NCBI RefSeq assembly: GCF_001083785.1
Contig: NZ_LAVL01000033.1
Location: forward strand, 1 to 64,000
Length of the DNA: 64,000 nucleotides
Reading direction: 5' to 3'
Source of the DNA: Nonomuraea sp. SBT364
Lineage (GTDB): Bacteria > Actinomycetota > Actinomycetes > Streptosporangiales > Streptosporangiaceae
Shown here in pieces: positions 9,226 to 17,820 of the stretch. Below the pieces are notes generated by a model. The model did no database searches, had not been told where the DNA came from, and was given only the letters and a program-made list of their open reading frames with translations. Positions within the stretch are counted from its first letter, which is position 1. Each line of letters opens with the position of its first letter. The position numbers were made by a program, and so were the translations under genes.

Positions 9226-11145
9226 TCAGGTGACTCTGAGGCTGCCGAGCATCCGTACATTTCCGATCACGGGTTGCGGGCCGGAGAGGCGGGCGGTCTT
9301 GTCGACGTATCGCTCGGCGTCGAAAACCTGATGGAGCGGGGGCGGTGAAGAGAGCGGATAGGGCAGGACTGACGGAACCTTGATCAGGTAGAGCCGTCCG
9401 GTGGTCATGCCGATCATCGGGCCGGTGCCGGTGCCGGCGGTGGGAGGGGTGGCCGCGAAGGCGGCGGACGGCGCGAGACCCACCAGAGCCACCGCTCCGG
9501 CCGACACAACGGCGGGCAGCACTTTGCGTCGCGCCACTTCCGCCATGACGTTGATCAGCATTTCGTCGATCTGCTTCTGCCCGGCGATCTCAGCCAGTTC
9601 CGCGGCGGTCGCCCTGGAGGCGAGTGCGGATCTGAGCCACGCGGGCGCCGAGGCCAGTGACGTGCCGGCCGTCTCACCCGTGACGAGGACGGCATCGGGT
9701 ACGGCGGCCGCGGCGACGCTCGCCGCGCCGGGCGTCTGGGCCATGATGGTGGCCGGCATGCCGAGAGCAGCCCCTTCCGCGGTGACGATCTCCGCGGTGG
9801 TGGCCGCTCCCGCGAGCGCCGTGCCCTCGGCCGCCGTGACCGCGGGAAGCGCCACACCGCCGGCGGAGACTATGAGCGCGGCGGTCACCACGATGGCGAC
9901 GGAAACGATGACGAGCGTCTCCGCCGGATGATCGAGGGCCCACCGGCCCACTGCGACGGCCATGTCGGGCAGCCCTCTGACCAGCTCCGCGCCGGTGACG
10001 CTGAAGGTCGGAAGCAAGCCTGCCATCGACTTTCCGGCCGCCGCGCGGGCTTGCCCTCCGGTGCCGAGCATTCTGATCTGCGAGGCGAGGCGCGCGCGTT
10101 TCGGCCCTTCGATCGCGTTGGCGTAGTAGGCCTCGTCGCAGCAGAGGAAATACCGTTCTCCCGGAGCTCCGATGAGCCGGGAGTACATGGAGTCGCGGAT
10201 GGCGGTGAGGCCGTCGCGCATCTCGTCCACGATGGTGTCCGCGACGATGGACAGGTAGGGGGTCTTGGACAGATCCTTGCCCGCGATGACCGGCGAGGTC
10301 TGCCGCGGGGCAGTGGCCTTGGGGTCGGCGGGTTGCAGCGATTCGGTGATGGCCTTGGTGGCGGCCTTGGCCTCTGCGGAGGCGCCGAGCGTGTTGACCT
10401 CCAGCAACATTCTCACGGCGAAGTTGGCCACGCGGTCGGCCTCGTCCTGGGTGAGCCGATCGGGGCCGTCCAGGGTGACGCAGATCCTGTACAGCAGGAC
10501 GCCGGGGTGCCTGCGCTGGACCTCGATGTCGATCGAGACGATGGCGATCCTGAGCGGGGCCAGCCAGAGGTTCATCAGATAGCGCCAGACGGCGATGAAC
10601 TTGCACTCGAGGGGGATCTCCTTGACGACCAGGAACGGATAGGTCGTGCCACGGCTGTAGATCCCGCTGATCCGGTGCCGTACGTAACTGGCCTCGACGT
10701 CCACCAGCTTCTGCAGCGCGTCTGCTTCCCCTCTGTGGTTGCGCGGCTTGATCTCGTAGATCTCCGACCGGCCGCCCCCGGGAGGCGGCGGACCGATCGG
10801 CGGAGCCTTGGTCACCGTCGTGAACCCGAAGCTGAAGAACCGGGAGACTCGTGGACCGTTGAACGTGGAGATGTCCGGGCGCGGCAGGCTCCGGTCGGCG
10901 CGCAGGGCCTCGAAGGTGACCTTCCCCTTATGGCGGGTCGACAGGACGGCGGCGTAGGAGATCTCTCCCACGTCCCACCAGTCCTGCACACCCGGAACGT
11001 GCTGCCTGAACAACTGGACAGGCTGGCCCAGCGTCTCGCTCAGATAGTCGAGGAAGATCGGTCCCTCGATGATCTTCAGAGCGAACGTGCTGGCCTGCGT
11101 CGAGCTCAGCGTGTTGCTCGGGACCATGCAGACGCGCCGTCTCAT
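9226..11145 (-). CDS. Large protein of unknown function with central membrane segment
   Basis: 639 residues; I recognise no family. The first ~400 residues are soluble and mixed alpha/beta, with a Pro/Gly-rich patch (near residues 115-125). A strongly hydrophobic stretch follows at about 408-435, then an Ala/Thr-rich region, a second hydrophobic stretch near 540-562 ending A-F-A-A-T, and a short tail. One or two membrane passes are likely. The ATG at 11143-11145 sits nine bases after AGGAGG; the GTG six bases earlier would be too close. It follows the 850-residue gene after 34 bases, so the two form an operon. Base composition is visibly less GC-rich than in neighbours. Confidence 0.75.
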   Translation of the reverse strand: MRRRVCMVPSNTLSSTQASTFALKIIEGPIFLDYLSETLGQPVQLFRQHVPGVQDWWDVGEISYAAVLSTRHKGKVTFEALRADRSLPRPDISTFNGPRVSRFFSFGFTTVTKAPPIGPPPPGGGRSEIYEIKPRNHRGEADALQKLVDVEASYVRHRISGIYSRGTTYPFLVVKEIPLECKFIAVWRYLMNLWLAPLRIAIVSIDIEVQRRHPGVLLYRICVTLDGPDRLTQDEADRVANFAVRMLLEVNTLGASAEAKAATKAITESLQPADPKATAPRQTSPVIAGKDLSKTPYLSIVADTIVDEMRDGLTAIRDSMYSRLIGAPGERYFLCCDEAYYANAIEGPKRARLASQIRMLGTGGQARAAAGKSMAGLLPTFSVTGAELVRGLPDMAVAVGRWALDHPAETLVIVSVAIVVTAALIVSAGGVALPAVTAAEGTALAGAATTAEIVTAEGAALGMPATIMAQTPGAASVAAAAVPDAVLVTGETAGTSLASAPAWLRSALASRATAAELAEIAGQKQIDEMLINVMAEVARRKVLPAVVSAGAVALVGLAPSAAFAATPPTAGTGTGPMIGMTTGRLYLIKVPSVLPYPLSSPPPLHQVFDAERYVDKTARLSGPQPVIGNVRMLGSLRVT

Positions 11146-11179
11146 GACCACACGCCTCCTGGTGCCGGGCGTGCGGCGA

Positions 11180-13732
11180 TCACGCCGTGGTGTCGAGCTT
11201 GCTGTTCAGCTCGATGTCGATGCCGCTCGTCGGTGTGTAGTCGTACCAGGTGCCGACCAGCGAGGCCGCCGCGCCGGCGGAGATGTCGGCATCGGCTCCC
11301 GTTCCGCCTTCGTTTCCGTCGGCGCCGAAGGAGAACAGGTCGTAGTCGTTGCTCGAGCCCGGCATGGTGTACTTGAGCGCCTTCCCCCACGCGTCGATGA
11401 AGGGCCCGCCGGAGAGACTGGTCAGCGCATTGGGATAGCTCCCGTTGGCCTTGTAGAACTCCTCCAGTTTCAGGATCACCTGCTCCATCGTCGCCCAGGT
11501 CTTACGCTGCTGAGGAAGCAGCAGCGGGCGGGCGTGCGTCTCAGGGTTCGCTGGAGGGATGCCCATGTAATTGGTCCTGGCATGGTTGGCTATCTCCTGC
11601 GCGATCGGCAGGTAAGGGGTGGTCCCGGTGCCGCCGAGACTGCCCGAGTCGATCAGCTTCGTGAACTGCTCCTCGAAGCCCGGACGGACCGGAATGACGA
11701 TGCGCGCGTATCCGGAGCGCAGGAAGTCGCGGTGGTTGACGTCCGGGTGCTCGAACAGCATCTTCTCCCGCGCCAGGTCATCCGACCCCCAGAAGTACGG
11801 GTACAGGAAGTAGAGCAGGTTCTCCCACTCCACCGCGTGATGCACGAACTTGACGACGTCACCCATCTCTTTGAGATTCGCCCAGTCCGCCGGCGTCAGC
11901 TGATGCTGGTCGGCGCCCCCGGGCTGGTCGTCGGGCAGGTCGTTCTGCTCGTTACCGACGATCTTCTTCAGAAGCACGCTCGTCTTCGCCGGAGAGACCC
12001 GGTAGTCGGGGCCCAGCAGCCAGGTGATGACCTGCCGGATCAGCTCCTCGCGCTCCAGCCTGCGCAGCGTCAAGGTGTCCTTGCTCGTCAGATCGGCCCA
12101 CAGGCGGTCACGCTGCTCCTGCAGGCGGGCGATCTCTTCGCGGTAGGCGTTGAACGCGGCGTCGCGCATCGCCGACCACGCCTTCTGGCGCCAGGACGCG
12201 AACGCCTCGGGCGTGCGGTTCGCCCCGGCCCTCACCGTCAAGTGAATGAGCTCCGACGGAAGGTAAAGGATCTCCAGCACCTTCTTCTTCGAGCCGCCGT
12301 GCGCCTCGGAAGTGAAGAGGAACGTGCCGCTGTGAGGAAAGGAACCGGGCGTGACCTGCATCAGGACGGGCGGCGGGATCTGCATGGCGGGATTGTCGTG
12401 CTCGCCCGTCCAGCTTCCCGTACCCGAGACCTCAGAGCCCACGGTGTAGCCGTCCGGGGCGATGAATTCGAAGACTTCGAGATTGACGCCGGGATCGGGC
12501 GGATCGGGATTGTGCAGCTTCCTCGAATCACTCAGAGCCGTTTTCGCCGGAGGGGGCGGATCGACCGCCGCACTCCATTTCGTCGCCTCCGCGCTCCAGT
12601 TGGCGTCGGTCAGCTGGTCGAGGGTGAGCGGGAAAACGAACGGTTTCCTGATCTGCGCGTCGAGCTCGCGAACCTGGCGGTACAGCGCCCAAAGCCGGGC
12701 TCCGGGATTGGGCACCATGATGTCGAAGGTCAGCCGCAGCCCGTAGCGGAACAGATCGGTACGCCACTTACGCATCATGCGGTAGAAATCGATGCGCAGC
12801 GCCTTGGTTTCGCTCGGATTGGTGATGGTGCGGAAAGAGCTGTCCTCCACGCCCGACTTCTTCTCGAGCTTGAGGGAGATCTTGTGCTCCTGCCGGGAGC
12901 GGGAGGAGGCCTTCTCCGTCACCTCCCGAGAGCGCTGCGTGCTCGTCTTGAGCGCTTCGCGGTTGTCCGACGTACTGGTCAGCCCCGTGGTGACCGTCAT
13001 GGACACCGGTCCATAGCTTCCCGACGCGACGGCCTGGAAGTTGAAGGCACTGGCGTGCTTGCTCTCGTTCTCGGCGGAGAGCGAGGCGTCGGTCTTCTCC
13101 GCGACGCCGCGTTCGCTGTAACTCTCGAAGAAGTCCTGGACGATGTTCTCGTACTCTTCGCCGGTCGTGGACCATTCCTTGTGAGAGACGGTGATGGTCT
13201 CCTTGGGGGCCAGCGGGATGGTGAACATCAATTCCCCGCGTTCGATGCCCGCCGGGTACATCTCGATGCGTTCGAGGTGGAGACGCCCGACAGGCGCCAC
13301 CTTGAAGGTCTGCTCGAAGGCGTCGACCTGCAGGCTCCCCCCAGCGCCGAAGTCGCCGGTCACAGCGCTGCGCGCAACCGCCAGGAGCGCGGAGATCGGG
13401 ATGGCAGCGGCGGTCGGCGCCATCCGGGAGAAGACATCAGGCGCCAGGGACGCGCGCGACAGCTCCCGCTTCACATCGACGACCTGCTGCAGGTGCGACC
13501 GGTCGTAGCCCTTGCCGGCGTCTTGCGTCTGCTGGGCCTCGCCCTCCTGCTGCATCAGCTTTGCAACGCCGGCTTCGAGCTCGTCCGGCGTGAGGGGGAT
13601 CTGGTCGATGAGGTTCAGCTTCTCCAGCGCCCGGCCGGGCCGCCGGTCTTCCTCGGCGAACTCGGTGGCGCTGAGTTTGATCTGGGTGTAGTTAGCCGAT
13701 CGAAGGATCCGTTTGCTGTTGGAGAGCTCCAT
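11180..13732 (-). CDS. 850-residue unknown protein with C-terminal GspG/T2SG-like pseudopilin domain
   Basis: No family recognised for the first ~740 residues. There is an N-terminal charged region, a Ser/Thr-rich beta segment at about 190-290, a domain around 300-400 with R-M-M-R-K-W-R and F-D-I-M-V-P-N-P-G, a long charged helix near 510-560, and H-H-A-V-E-W-E-N-L-L. Residues ~745-850 match the globular part of type II secretion major pseudopilins: a helix with F-Y-K-A-N-G-S-Y-P, then D-A-W-G, then Y-D-L-F-S-F-G-A-D-G and G-A-D-A-D-I. The pilin N-terminal helix is absent. The Met at 13732 is chosen because it starts conserved-looking sequence and has GAGG upstream; upstream codons are Arg/Pro-rich. 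First gene of the pair. Confidence 0.78.
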   Translation of the reverse strand: MELSNSKRILRSANYTQIKLSATEFAEEDRRPGRALEKLNLIDQIPLTPDELEAGVAKLMQQEGEAQQTQDAGKGYDRSHLQQVVDVKRELSRASLAPDVFSRMAPTAAAIPISALLAVARSAVTGDFGAGGSLQVDAFEQTFKVAPVGRLHLERIEMYPAGIERGELMFTIPLAPKETITVSHKEWSTTGEEYENIVQDFFESYSERGVAEKTDASLSAENESKHASAFNFQAVASGSYGPVSMTVTTGLTSTSDNREALKTSTQRSREVTEKASSRSRQEHKISLKLEKKSGVEDSSFRTITNPSETKALRIDFYRMMRKWRTDLFRYGLRLTFDIMVPNPGARLWALYRQVRELDAQIRKPFVFPLTLDQLTDANWSAEATKWSAAVDPPPPAKTALSDSRKLHNPDPPDPGVNLEVFEFIAPDGYTVGSEVSGTGSWTGEHDNPAMQIPPPVLMQVTPGSFPHSGTFLFTSEAHGGSKKKVLEILYLPSELIHLTVRAGANRTPEAFASWRQKAWSAMRDAAFNAYREEIARLQEQRDRLWADLTSKDTLTLRRLEREELIRQVITWLLGPDYRVSPAKTSVLLKKIVGNEQNDLPDDQPGGADQHQLTPADWANLKEMGDVVKFVHHAVEWENLLYFLYPYFWGSDDLAREKMLFEHPDVNHRDFLRSGYARIVIPVRPGFEEQFTKLIDSGSLGGTGTTPYLPIAQEIANHARTNYMGIPPANPETHARPLLLPQQRKTWATMEQVILKLEEFYKANGSYPNALTSLSGGPFIDAWGKALKYTMPGSSNDYDLFSFGADGNEGGTGADADISAGAAASLVGTWYDYTPTSGIDIELNSKLDTTA

Positions 13733-14117
13733 GGCCTGCCTCGGGTGCCAGCGAGCGCCACCGCGCCCGACAGTCCTGCGGAGATCTGGCGGCGCCGATG
13801 CGAGCCCGTCCCCTGCGTTCAACATCTCGTGCTGTGCCCTGGGGGTGCCGCTGGGTAACCGGCGGGCTTCGTCCATGGCCGGCGGCCTGCCAAATCTTTG
13901 CCGCGAGCCGTCACCGGTCTTCAGCGCTGGCGGTCTGACGCAGGGGGTGCGCGACGCCGCAGGGAACTGCTGACCCGCCCGGCCACTCGGCGAGTCCCGG
14001 GCCGTGAACGCGGGGTGGTGGGAGCCGCGTGCCGGGCACCTGATTATGATCATGCTCATGGCGGAAATGATCTACTGTTCCGCTGCGTTGCTGCCCGACC
14101 CCCCGAAGGGATGCTTC

Positions 14118-14393
14118 ATGTCCACCAAGCTCACCCGCGCCGCCGCGACCTCGTTCGCGGCGGTCGCTCTGGCTACGGCGACGGGATTCGCGCTGGCGGC
14201 GCCCGCCAGTGCCGCGACCGCCCCCACGGCGTCGGTCACCTCGGCCGCCGCCTCCACCTGGATCAAGTACGGCGACTACTCCTCCGAGGCCAAGTGCATA
14301 GCCAAGGGCAAGGCGCTGAGGAGCAGCGGCGCCTACCTGTCCTACTACTGCACGTACACCGGTTTCTTCACGCTGATGGTGCTGACCCGGTAG
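14118..14393 (+). CDS. Small secreted protein
   Basis: 91 residues. It has a classical signal peptide (M-S-T-K-L-T-R, hydrophobic core, A-P-A-S-A cleavage near residue 34) and a mature part of ~57 residues with two cysteines (A-K-C-I and Y-Y-C-T) that could form a disulfide. The family is unknown to me, but the layout is common among small extracellular actinobacterial proteins. A GAAGGG site sits seven bases before the ATG. A strong terminator follows the stop, so it is monocistronic. Confidence 0.72.
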   Translation: MSTKLTRAAATSFAAVALATATGFALAAPASAATAPTASVTSAAASTWIKYGDYSSEAKCIAKGKALRSSGAYLSYYCTYTGFFTLMVLTR

Positions 14394-14404
14394 CCATCTG
14401 ATCA

Positions 14405-14439
14405 CCTGCGGCCCGGGGGTCGTTCCTCCGGGCCGCAGG
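14405..14439 (+). terminator. Stem-loop terminator after the small secreted protein gene
   Basis: Perfect 12-base arms, CCTGCGGCCCGG (14405-14416) and CCGGGCCGCAGG (14428-14439), with an 11-base loop, starting 11 bases after the stop. There is no T-run, which is usual in high-GC actinomycetes. It may also serve the leftward-reading gene ending at 14509. Confidence 0.75.
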
Positions 14440-14508
14440 GATCACGACGACCCGACCCAGCGCGTAACCATGCGAGCCCCGCCCGTCAGCGGACCGTGAT
14501 GGCCAGGA

Positions 14509-14856
14509 TCAGTGGGGATCGCTCCAGAACGTGTACCACGGGCCCCACAGGCCCATGGTGTCGCCCGGCCTCCTGTCGGGGCTCCATATGTACGCGAGGT
14601 GGCTGTCGCTGACGGGGAAGACGACCGCGTCGCCGTCCCGGTAGACCGCGTCGAACGTGAGGACGCCGATCGTCCGGCGCTCGAGCACCTCGTCCTTCCC
14701 CAGCGTGCGGGCGACGGCCTCCATCTGGGGAGCCGACTCGGCGAACCCTTCGTGCTCGCCGGGCTTGAGCCAGAAGAGCCCCACGAGGAGGAGTGCGCCG
14801 GCCAGCAGCACCGCTGCCCAGCGTAAGGCCGGCCCGCCGGTGGTCGTTCGTCTCAT
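14509..14856 (-). CDS. Small membrane-anchored protein of unknown function
   Basis: 115 residues. A short cytosolic start (M-R-R-T-T-T), one transmembrane helix at about residues 12-30, then an extracytoplasmic domain rich in charged residues and aromatics, ending G-P-W-Y-T-F-W. The ATG at 14854-14856 has GAGG eight bases upstream. The frame stays open upstream for another ~240 bases and reads into a partly protein-like remnant, so a longer ancestral protein is possible. No function recognised. Confidence 0.6.
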   Translation of the reverse strand: MRRTTTGGPALRWAAVLLAGALLLVGLFWLKPGEHEGFAESAPQMEAVARTLGKDEVLERRTIGVLTFDAVYRDGDAVVFPVSDSHLAYIWSPDRRPGDTMGLWGPWYTFWSDPH

Positions 14857-14871
14857 GCGAGCATCCTCACA

Positions 14872-15100
14872 TAGGACCTCCTGTGCCTTCGTCAGCACCT
14901 GCTCGGCGCCCGGCGCGCGCCCACGGCGGCCTCTCTCCAGGACCTCCACGAGCATCACCGCCTCGTCCAGGACGAAGCCCGTACCAGGGCGTACCGCCGC
15001 CAGCCCCGCTCGGCGATCTCTGGGCTGTGCTCGCCGAGCTGGTCGGCGTAGGCGGGCCAGTGGCGCTGCAGGTACCTGCAGCCGGCGCTGCAACCTCTCC
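14872..15100 (-). pseudogene. Frameshifted remnant upstream of the membrane protein gene
   Basis: Two overlapping minus-strand frames each carry a protein-like half. One reads H-W-P-A-Y-A-D-Q-L-G-E-H-S-P-E-I-A-E-R and then loses sense; the other picks up at G-F-V-L-D-E-A-V-M-L-V-E-V-L-E-R and runs on towards 14856. They join if a single base is gained or lost near 14980. I do not recognise the ancestral protein. It could be the broken N-terminal part of the following gene. Confidence 0.35.
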
Positions 15101-15140
15101 CTCTCCCGGCCGGGCGGCCGAGGCCGACATTCTTGGCCGC

Positions 15141-15545
15141 ATGGAACGATTCGACGTCATCGACATCTGCGTCAGGATGGCCTGGCATGCCGATCAGCGG
15201 CAGTGGGCCGAGCTGGCCGGGGTGTTCGCCGACAAGGTGACCCTGGACTACACCAGCCTCAACGGCGGCGAGCCCGTCACGCTCACCCCGGCGCAGATCA
15301 TCGACGGCTGGCAGGCCGTACTCGGCGGCTACGCCGCCACCCAGCATCTGCTGGGCCACCCCCTGGTCGCCCTCGACGGCGACACCGCGTCGTGTACCGC
15401 CCCTTTCCAGGCCACCCATCGCAAGAGCGATGACACTTCGTGGACGCTGGGCGGCAGCTACCGCTTCGAGTTGGCGCGCACCGGCGGCGGCTGGCGGATC
15501 ACCGCCGTCGTGATGACCGCCGCCTGGCACGACGGCGTCCGATGA
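15141..15545 (+). CDS. SnoaL-like (NTF2-fold) protein
   Basis: 134 residues, the full length of a SnoaL-like domain. It has the opening helix with R-M-A-W-H-A-D, V-F-A-D-K-V-T-L-D-Y, I-I-D-G-W and the final W-R-I-T-A-V strand typical of this fold. Members are small cytosolic enzymes or binding proteins (cyclases, isomerases, hydrolases). It is the first of three genes joined by 4-base overlaps (next start ATGA). No good ribosome site precedes the ATG, so the true start may differ by a few codons. Confidence 0.8.
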   Translation: MERFDVIDICVRMAWHADQRQWAELAGVFADKVTLDYTSLNGGEPVTLTPAQIIDGWQAVLGGYAATQHLLGHPLVALDGDTASCTAPFQATHRKSDDTSWTLGGSYRFELARTGGGWRITAVVMTAAWHDGVR

Positions 15546-16042
15546 GGCGAGGTCTCGCCATCGCCGGAACGGCGGCTGCCGTACTGGCCGCGGGCGTGGT
15601 CGCGGCCGTGGCCGGCGGCGGCTTCCCGCGCGCGGGCGCCGGCGCGACCGCGCACGGCGGCGACTCGCCGGCCGGGGACGCCACCGGCTCCGCCCGCCCG
15701 CAGCCGCGACCGGCCGCCTCGACCGGTTCGCTGGACCCGGCGGCGCGCCGCTATCTGGATGCGGTGGCGGCCGGGGACGCCGACGCGCTGGCCGCCGCCT
15801 TCGCGCCCGGCGGCCTGGTCGTCGATGTCGGCCGTGAGATCCGCGGCCGCGACGCGATCCGCCGGTGGGCGGCGGACGAGGTCATCGGCGGCGTGTACGA
15901 GCTGCTCGGCCACACCCCGCGCGCGGGCGGAGTGAGCATGCTGGTCCGCTTCCGGCCCGCAGGCGCAGGTGGCTTCCGCGCGAACTACCACTTCGACATC
16001 ACCGACGGATTGATCACCAAAGCGACTTTGGAGTACGCGTGA
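15542..16042 (+). CDS. Exported SnoaL-like protein
   Basis: 166 residues. It opens with an Arg-rich start (M-R-R-G-L), a hydrophobic Ala/Val segment and a Gly/Pro/Ser-rich linker to about residue 62, then an NTF2-fold domain (A-A-R-R-Y-L-D-A-V, I-R-G-R-D-A-I-R-R-W, F-R-A-N-Y-H-F-D-I). The N-terminus suggests export, possibly with membrane retention. ATG overlaps the previous stop by four bases and the next start by four bases, so the three genes are co-translated. The substrate is unknown. Confidence 0.78.
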   Translation: MRRGLAIAGTAAAVLAAGVVAAVAGGGFPRAGAGATAHGGDSPAGDATGSARPQPRPAASTGSLDPAARRYLDAVAAGDADALAAAFAPGGLVVDVGREIRGRDAIRRWAADEVIGGVYELLGHTPRAGGVSMLVRFRPAGAGGFRANYHFDITDGLITKATLEYA

Positions 16043-16914
16043 ACGTGAGCTTCGACAGCGACGGCGTCACCCTGGCCGGCAACCTGTTCCTGCCCGAAGG
16101 GGACGAGCGGGCGCCAGGTGTGGTGGTGGCGGGCACCTGGACCAGCGTCAAGGAGCTGATGGCCGACCGATACGCCGAGCGCCTGGCCGAACGCGGCTTC
16201 GCGGCGCTGTCGTTCGACTTCACCGGCTTCGGCGCCTCGGGCGGCGAGCCGCGCGAGGTGGAGAACCCGGAGCGCAAGGTCAGGGACATCCGCCACGCCG
16301 TCAGCTTCCTGGCCGGCCACCCGGCGGTCGAGGGCGACGGGGTGGGCGCCCTGGGCGTCTGCGCGGCGGCGATGTACATGGCCGACGCCGCCGCCCACGA
16401 CCCCCGCATCACCTCCCTGGCGCTGGTAGCGCCCTGGCTGCACGACGCCGCCATCTGCGAGGCGGCGTACGGGGGCGCCGAGGCGGTGGCCGGGAAGATC
16501 AAGATCGGGTGGGAGGCCCGTTCGCGCTACGACGAGACCGGCGAGATCGACTACGTGCCGGTGGTGAGCGCCACGGATCCCCGCGCGGCCATGCCGTACG
16601 ACATCGACTTCTACCTCAACCCGGCTCGCGGCGGCATCCCGGCCTGGCCCAACCGGTTCGCGGTGATGGCCTGGCCGGACTGGCTCACCTACGACTCGAT
16701 CGCGCTGGCCCCGCGGATCACCCAGCCCGCCCTGCTCGTGCACAGCGAGGACGCCGCGATCCCCGACGGCGCGCGCCGCTTCCACGCCGGACTGGCCGGC
16801 GCCAAGGACATCCTGTGGACCCAGGGCACCCAGTTCGACTTCTACGACCAGGAGCCGCAGGTGACGGTGTCGGCCGACGCCGTGGCCGCGCACTTCCGCA
16901 GGACGCTCCGTTGA
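16039..16914 (+). CDS. Alpha/beta hydrolase, dienelactone-hydrolase-like with Cys nucleophile
   Basis: 291 residues. Alpha/beta hydrolase fold: oxyanion strand V-V-V-A-G-T-W, D-F-T-G-F-G-A-S-G, and a nucleophile elbow G-V-C-A-A-A in which the nucleophile is Cys instead of Ser, as in dienelactone hydrolases. A late L-L-V-H-S-E-D carries the likely acid; the catalytic His is less clear. GTG start overlaps the preceding stop (GTGA). It probably acts with the two SnoaL-like genes on a small ester, lactone or xenobiotic. It has no signal peptide. Confidence 0.85.
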   Translation: MNVSFDSDGVTLAGNLFLPEGDERAPGVVVAGTWTSVKELMADRYAERLAERGFAALSFDFTGFGASGGEPREVENPERKVRDIRHAVSFLAGHPAVEGDGVGALGVCAAAMYMADAAAHDPRITSLALVAPWLHDAAICEAAYGGAEAVAGKIKIGWEARSRYDETGEIDYVPVVSATDPRAAMPYDIDFYLNPARGGIPAWPNRFAVMAWPDWLTYDSIALAPRITQPALLVHSEDAAIPDGARRFHAGLAGAKDILWTQGTQFDFYDQEPQVTVSADAVAAHFRRTLR

Positions 16915-17176
16915 TTCTCGTCACCGGACCCGCCGGAGCCGGGGGACGAAAGGCGCGCCTGCTCCATCAGCGGACCCGGGGCACTGTTGCCCGCCGACCG
17001 CCTCCGCATCCTCGGCCAGGCACTCGGCCGTGATCTGCGCTTCGAAGCGCGCCACCACGCCGATCGCGTTCGTCAAGGCGTTCTTCAGCTTCCACCGTGA
17101 CCACACCATCGGCGCCCGGGCCTTCGCACAGTGGGCCGGCGCCCACGTCTCCGACTTCAGAGAGCAACCTTCGTGA
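16911..17176 (+). pseudogene. Decayed NmrA-like NAD(P)-binding protein
   Basis: Three pieces in three frames line up in order with NmrA-type oxidoreductases. These are L-I-L-V-T-G-P-A-G-A-G-G (nucleotide loop) at the start, L-L-P-A-D-R-L-R-I-L-G-Q-A-L-G-R in the middle, and A-R-A-F-A-Q-W-A-G-A-H-V-S-D-F-R at the C-terminus, ending at the TGA at 17174-17176. Most of the gene, normally ~270-290 codons, has been deleted. The family match is from memory of typical C-terminal patterns; the decay itself is visible. Confidence 0.6.
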
Positions 17177-17772
17177 TCAAAAAGTTCGCCTGGACAGTGG
17201 CTGCCGCCGTCATCGCCCTGAGCGGTACGACCGGCGCCTCCGCCACCACGTCCAGCAGCGCGCCCATCGACAACCTGACACCCGGCCGCTTCCACCGAGC
17301 CCTCGACCCGCTGGTGGGCACGTGGAAGGCGACCAAGACCAACTATGTGCTGTCCAGCGAGCCGATCGTCTCCCGTGACATCACGGTGAAGACCCGGTGG
17401 ATCGGCAAGACCGGTGGCCGCTTCCTGGAGGAGAAGACCGAAGGCACCCTCGGCGGCAGGCCGTACTACCGCCTCGGTGTGCTCGGCTTCTCCAACGTCG
17501 ACCGCCGCTACGAGTGGACGACCTTCGACAGCGTCACCCCCACCGCCATGACCTACCGAGGCGGCCGGGTCAAGGTCAAGGCCACGAAACTCTCCCTCCC
17601 GGGCGAGTTCACCGACCCCGGCATCCTGGGGCCGCGATACCGGGGCAAGTCCATCCCGATGCGGACCGTCATCACCCTTGGCAAGAGGCCGACCTTCGAC
17701 CTCTACTTCACCCCGCCCGGCCAGAAGGAACGCCTCGTCGACCGGGTCGTCTACACCCGCAGAATCGGATGA
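17173..17772 (+). CDS. Secreted DUF1579-like protein
   Basis: 199 residues. Signal peptide (V-I-K-K-F-A-W, hydrophobic core, G-A-S-A-T) then a beta-rich domain with L-V-G-T-W-K near residue 50 and repeated strands with Y/W pairs (Y-E-W-T-T-F-D), as in DUF1579/lipocalin-like proteins that form a closed beta-barrel. The ligand is unknown. The GTG start overlaps the stop of the NmrA remnant by four bases, so this gene probably belonged to the same transcript as the upstream hydrolase genes. Confidence 0.72.
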   Translation: MIKKFAWTVAAAVIALSGTTGASATTSSSAPIDNLTPGRFHRALDPLVGTWKATKTNYVLSSEPIVSRDITVKTRWIGKTGGRFLEEKTEGTLGGRPYYRLGVLGFSNVDRRYEWTTFDSVTPTAMTYRGGRVKVKATKLSLPGEFTDPGILGPRYRGKSIPMRTVITLGKRPTFDLYFTPPGQKERLVDRVVYTRRIG

Positions 17773-17820
17773 TCACCGCCCTTCGGCCGGACCGCCCCCA
17801 GTCACAGCCGGCCACGCCCC

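Noticed and set aside
9928-11376. 482-codon plus-strand frame opposite the 639-residue protein
   Set aside because: Antisense shadow; Asp/Gly/Gln-rich without secondary-structure pattern.
11069-13858. 929-codon plus-strand frame opposite the T2SG-like gene
   Set aside because: Composition (Arg/Leu/Val/Gly with scattered Glu-Gln) is that of an antisense shadow. The minus-strand frame has the pseudopilin motif, a ribosome site and normal helix and strand patterns.
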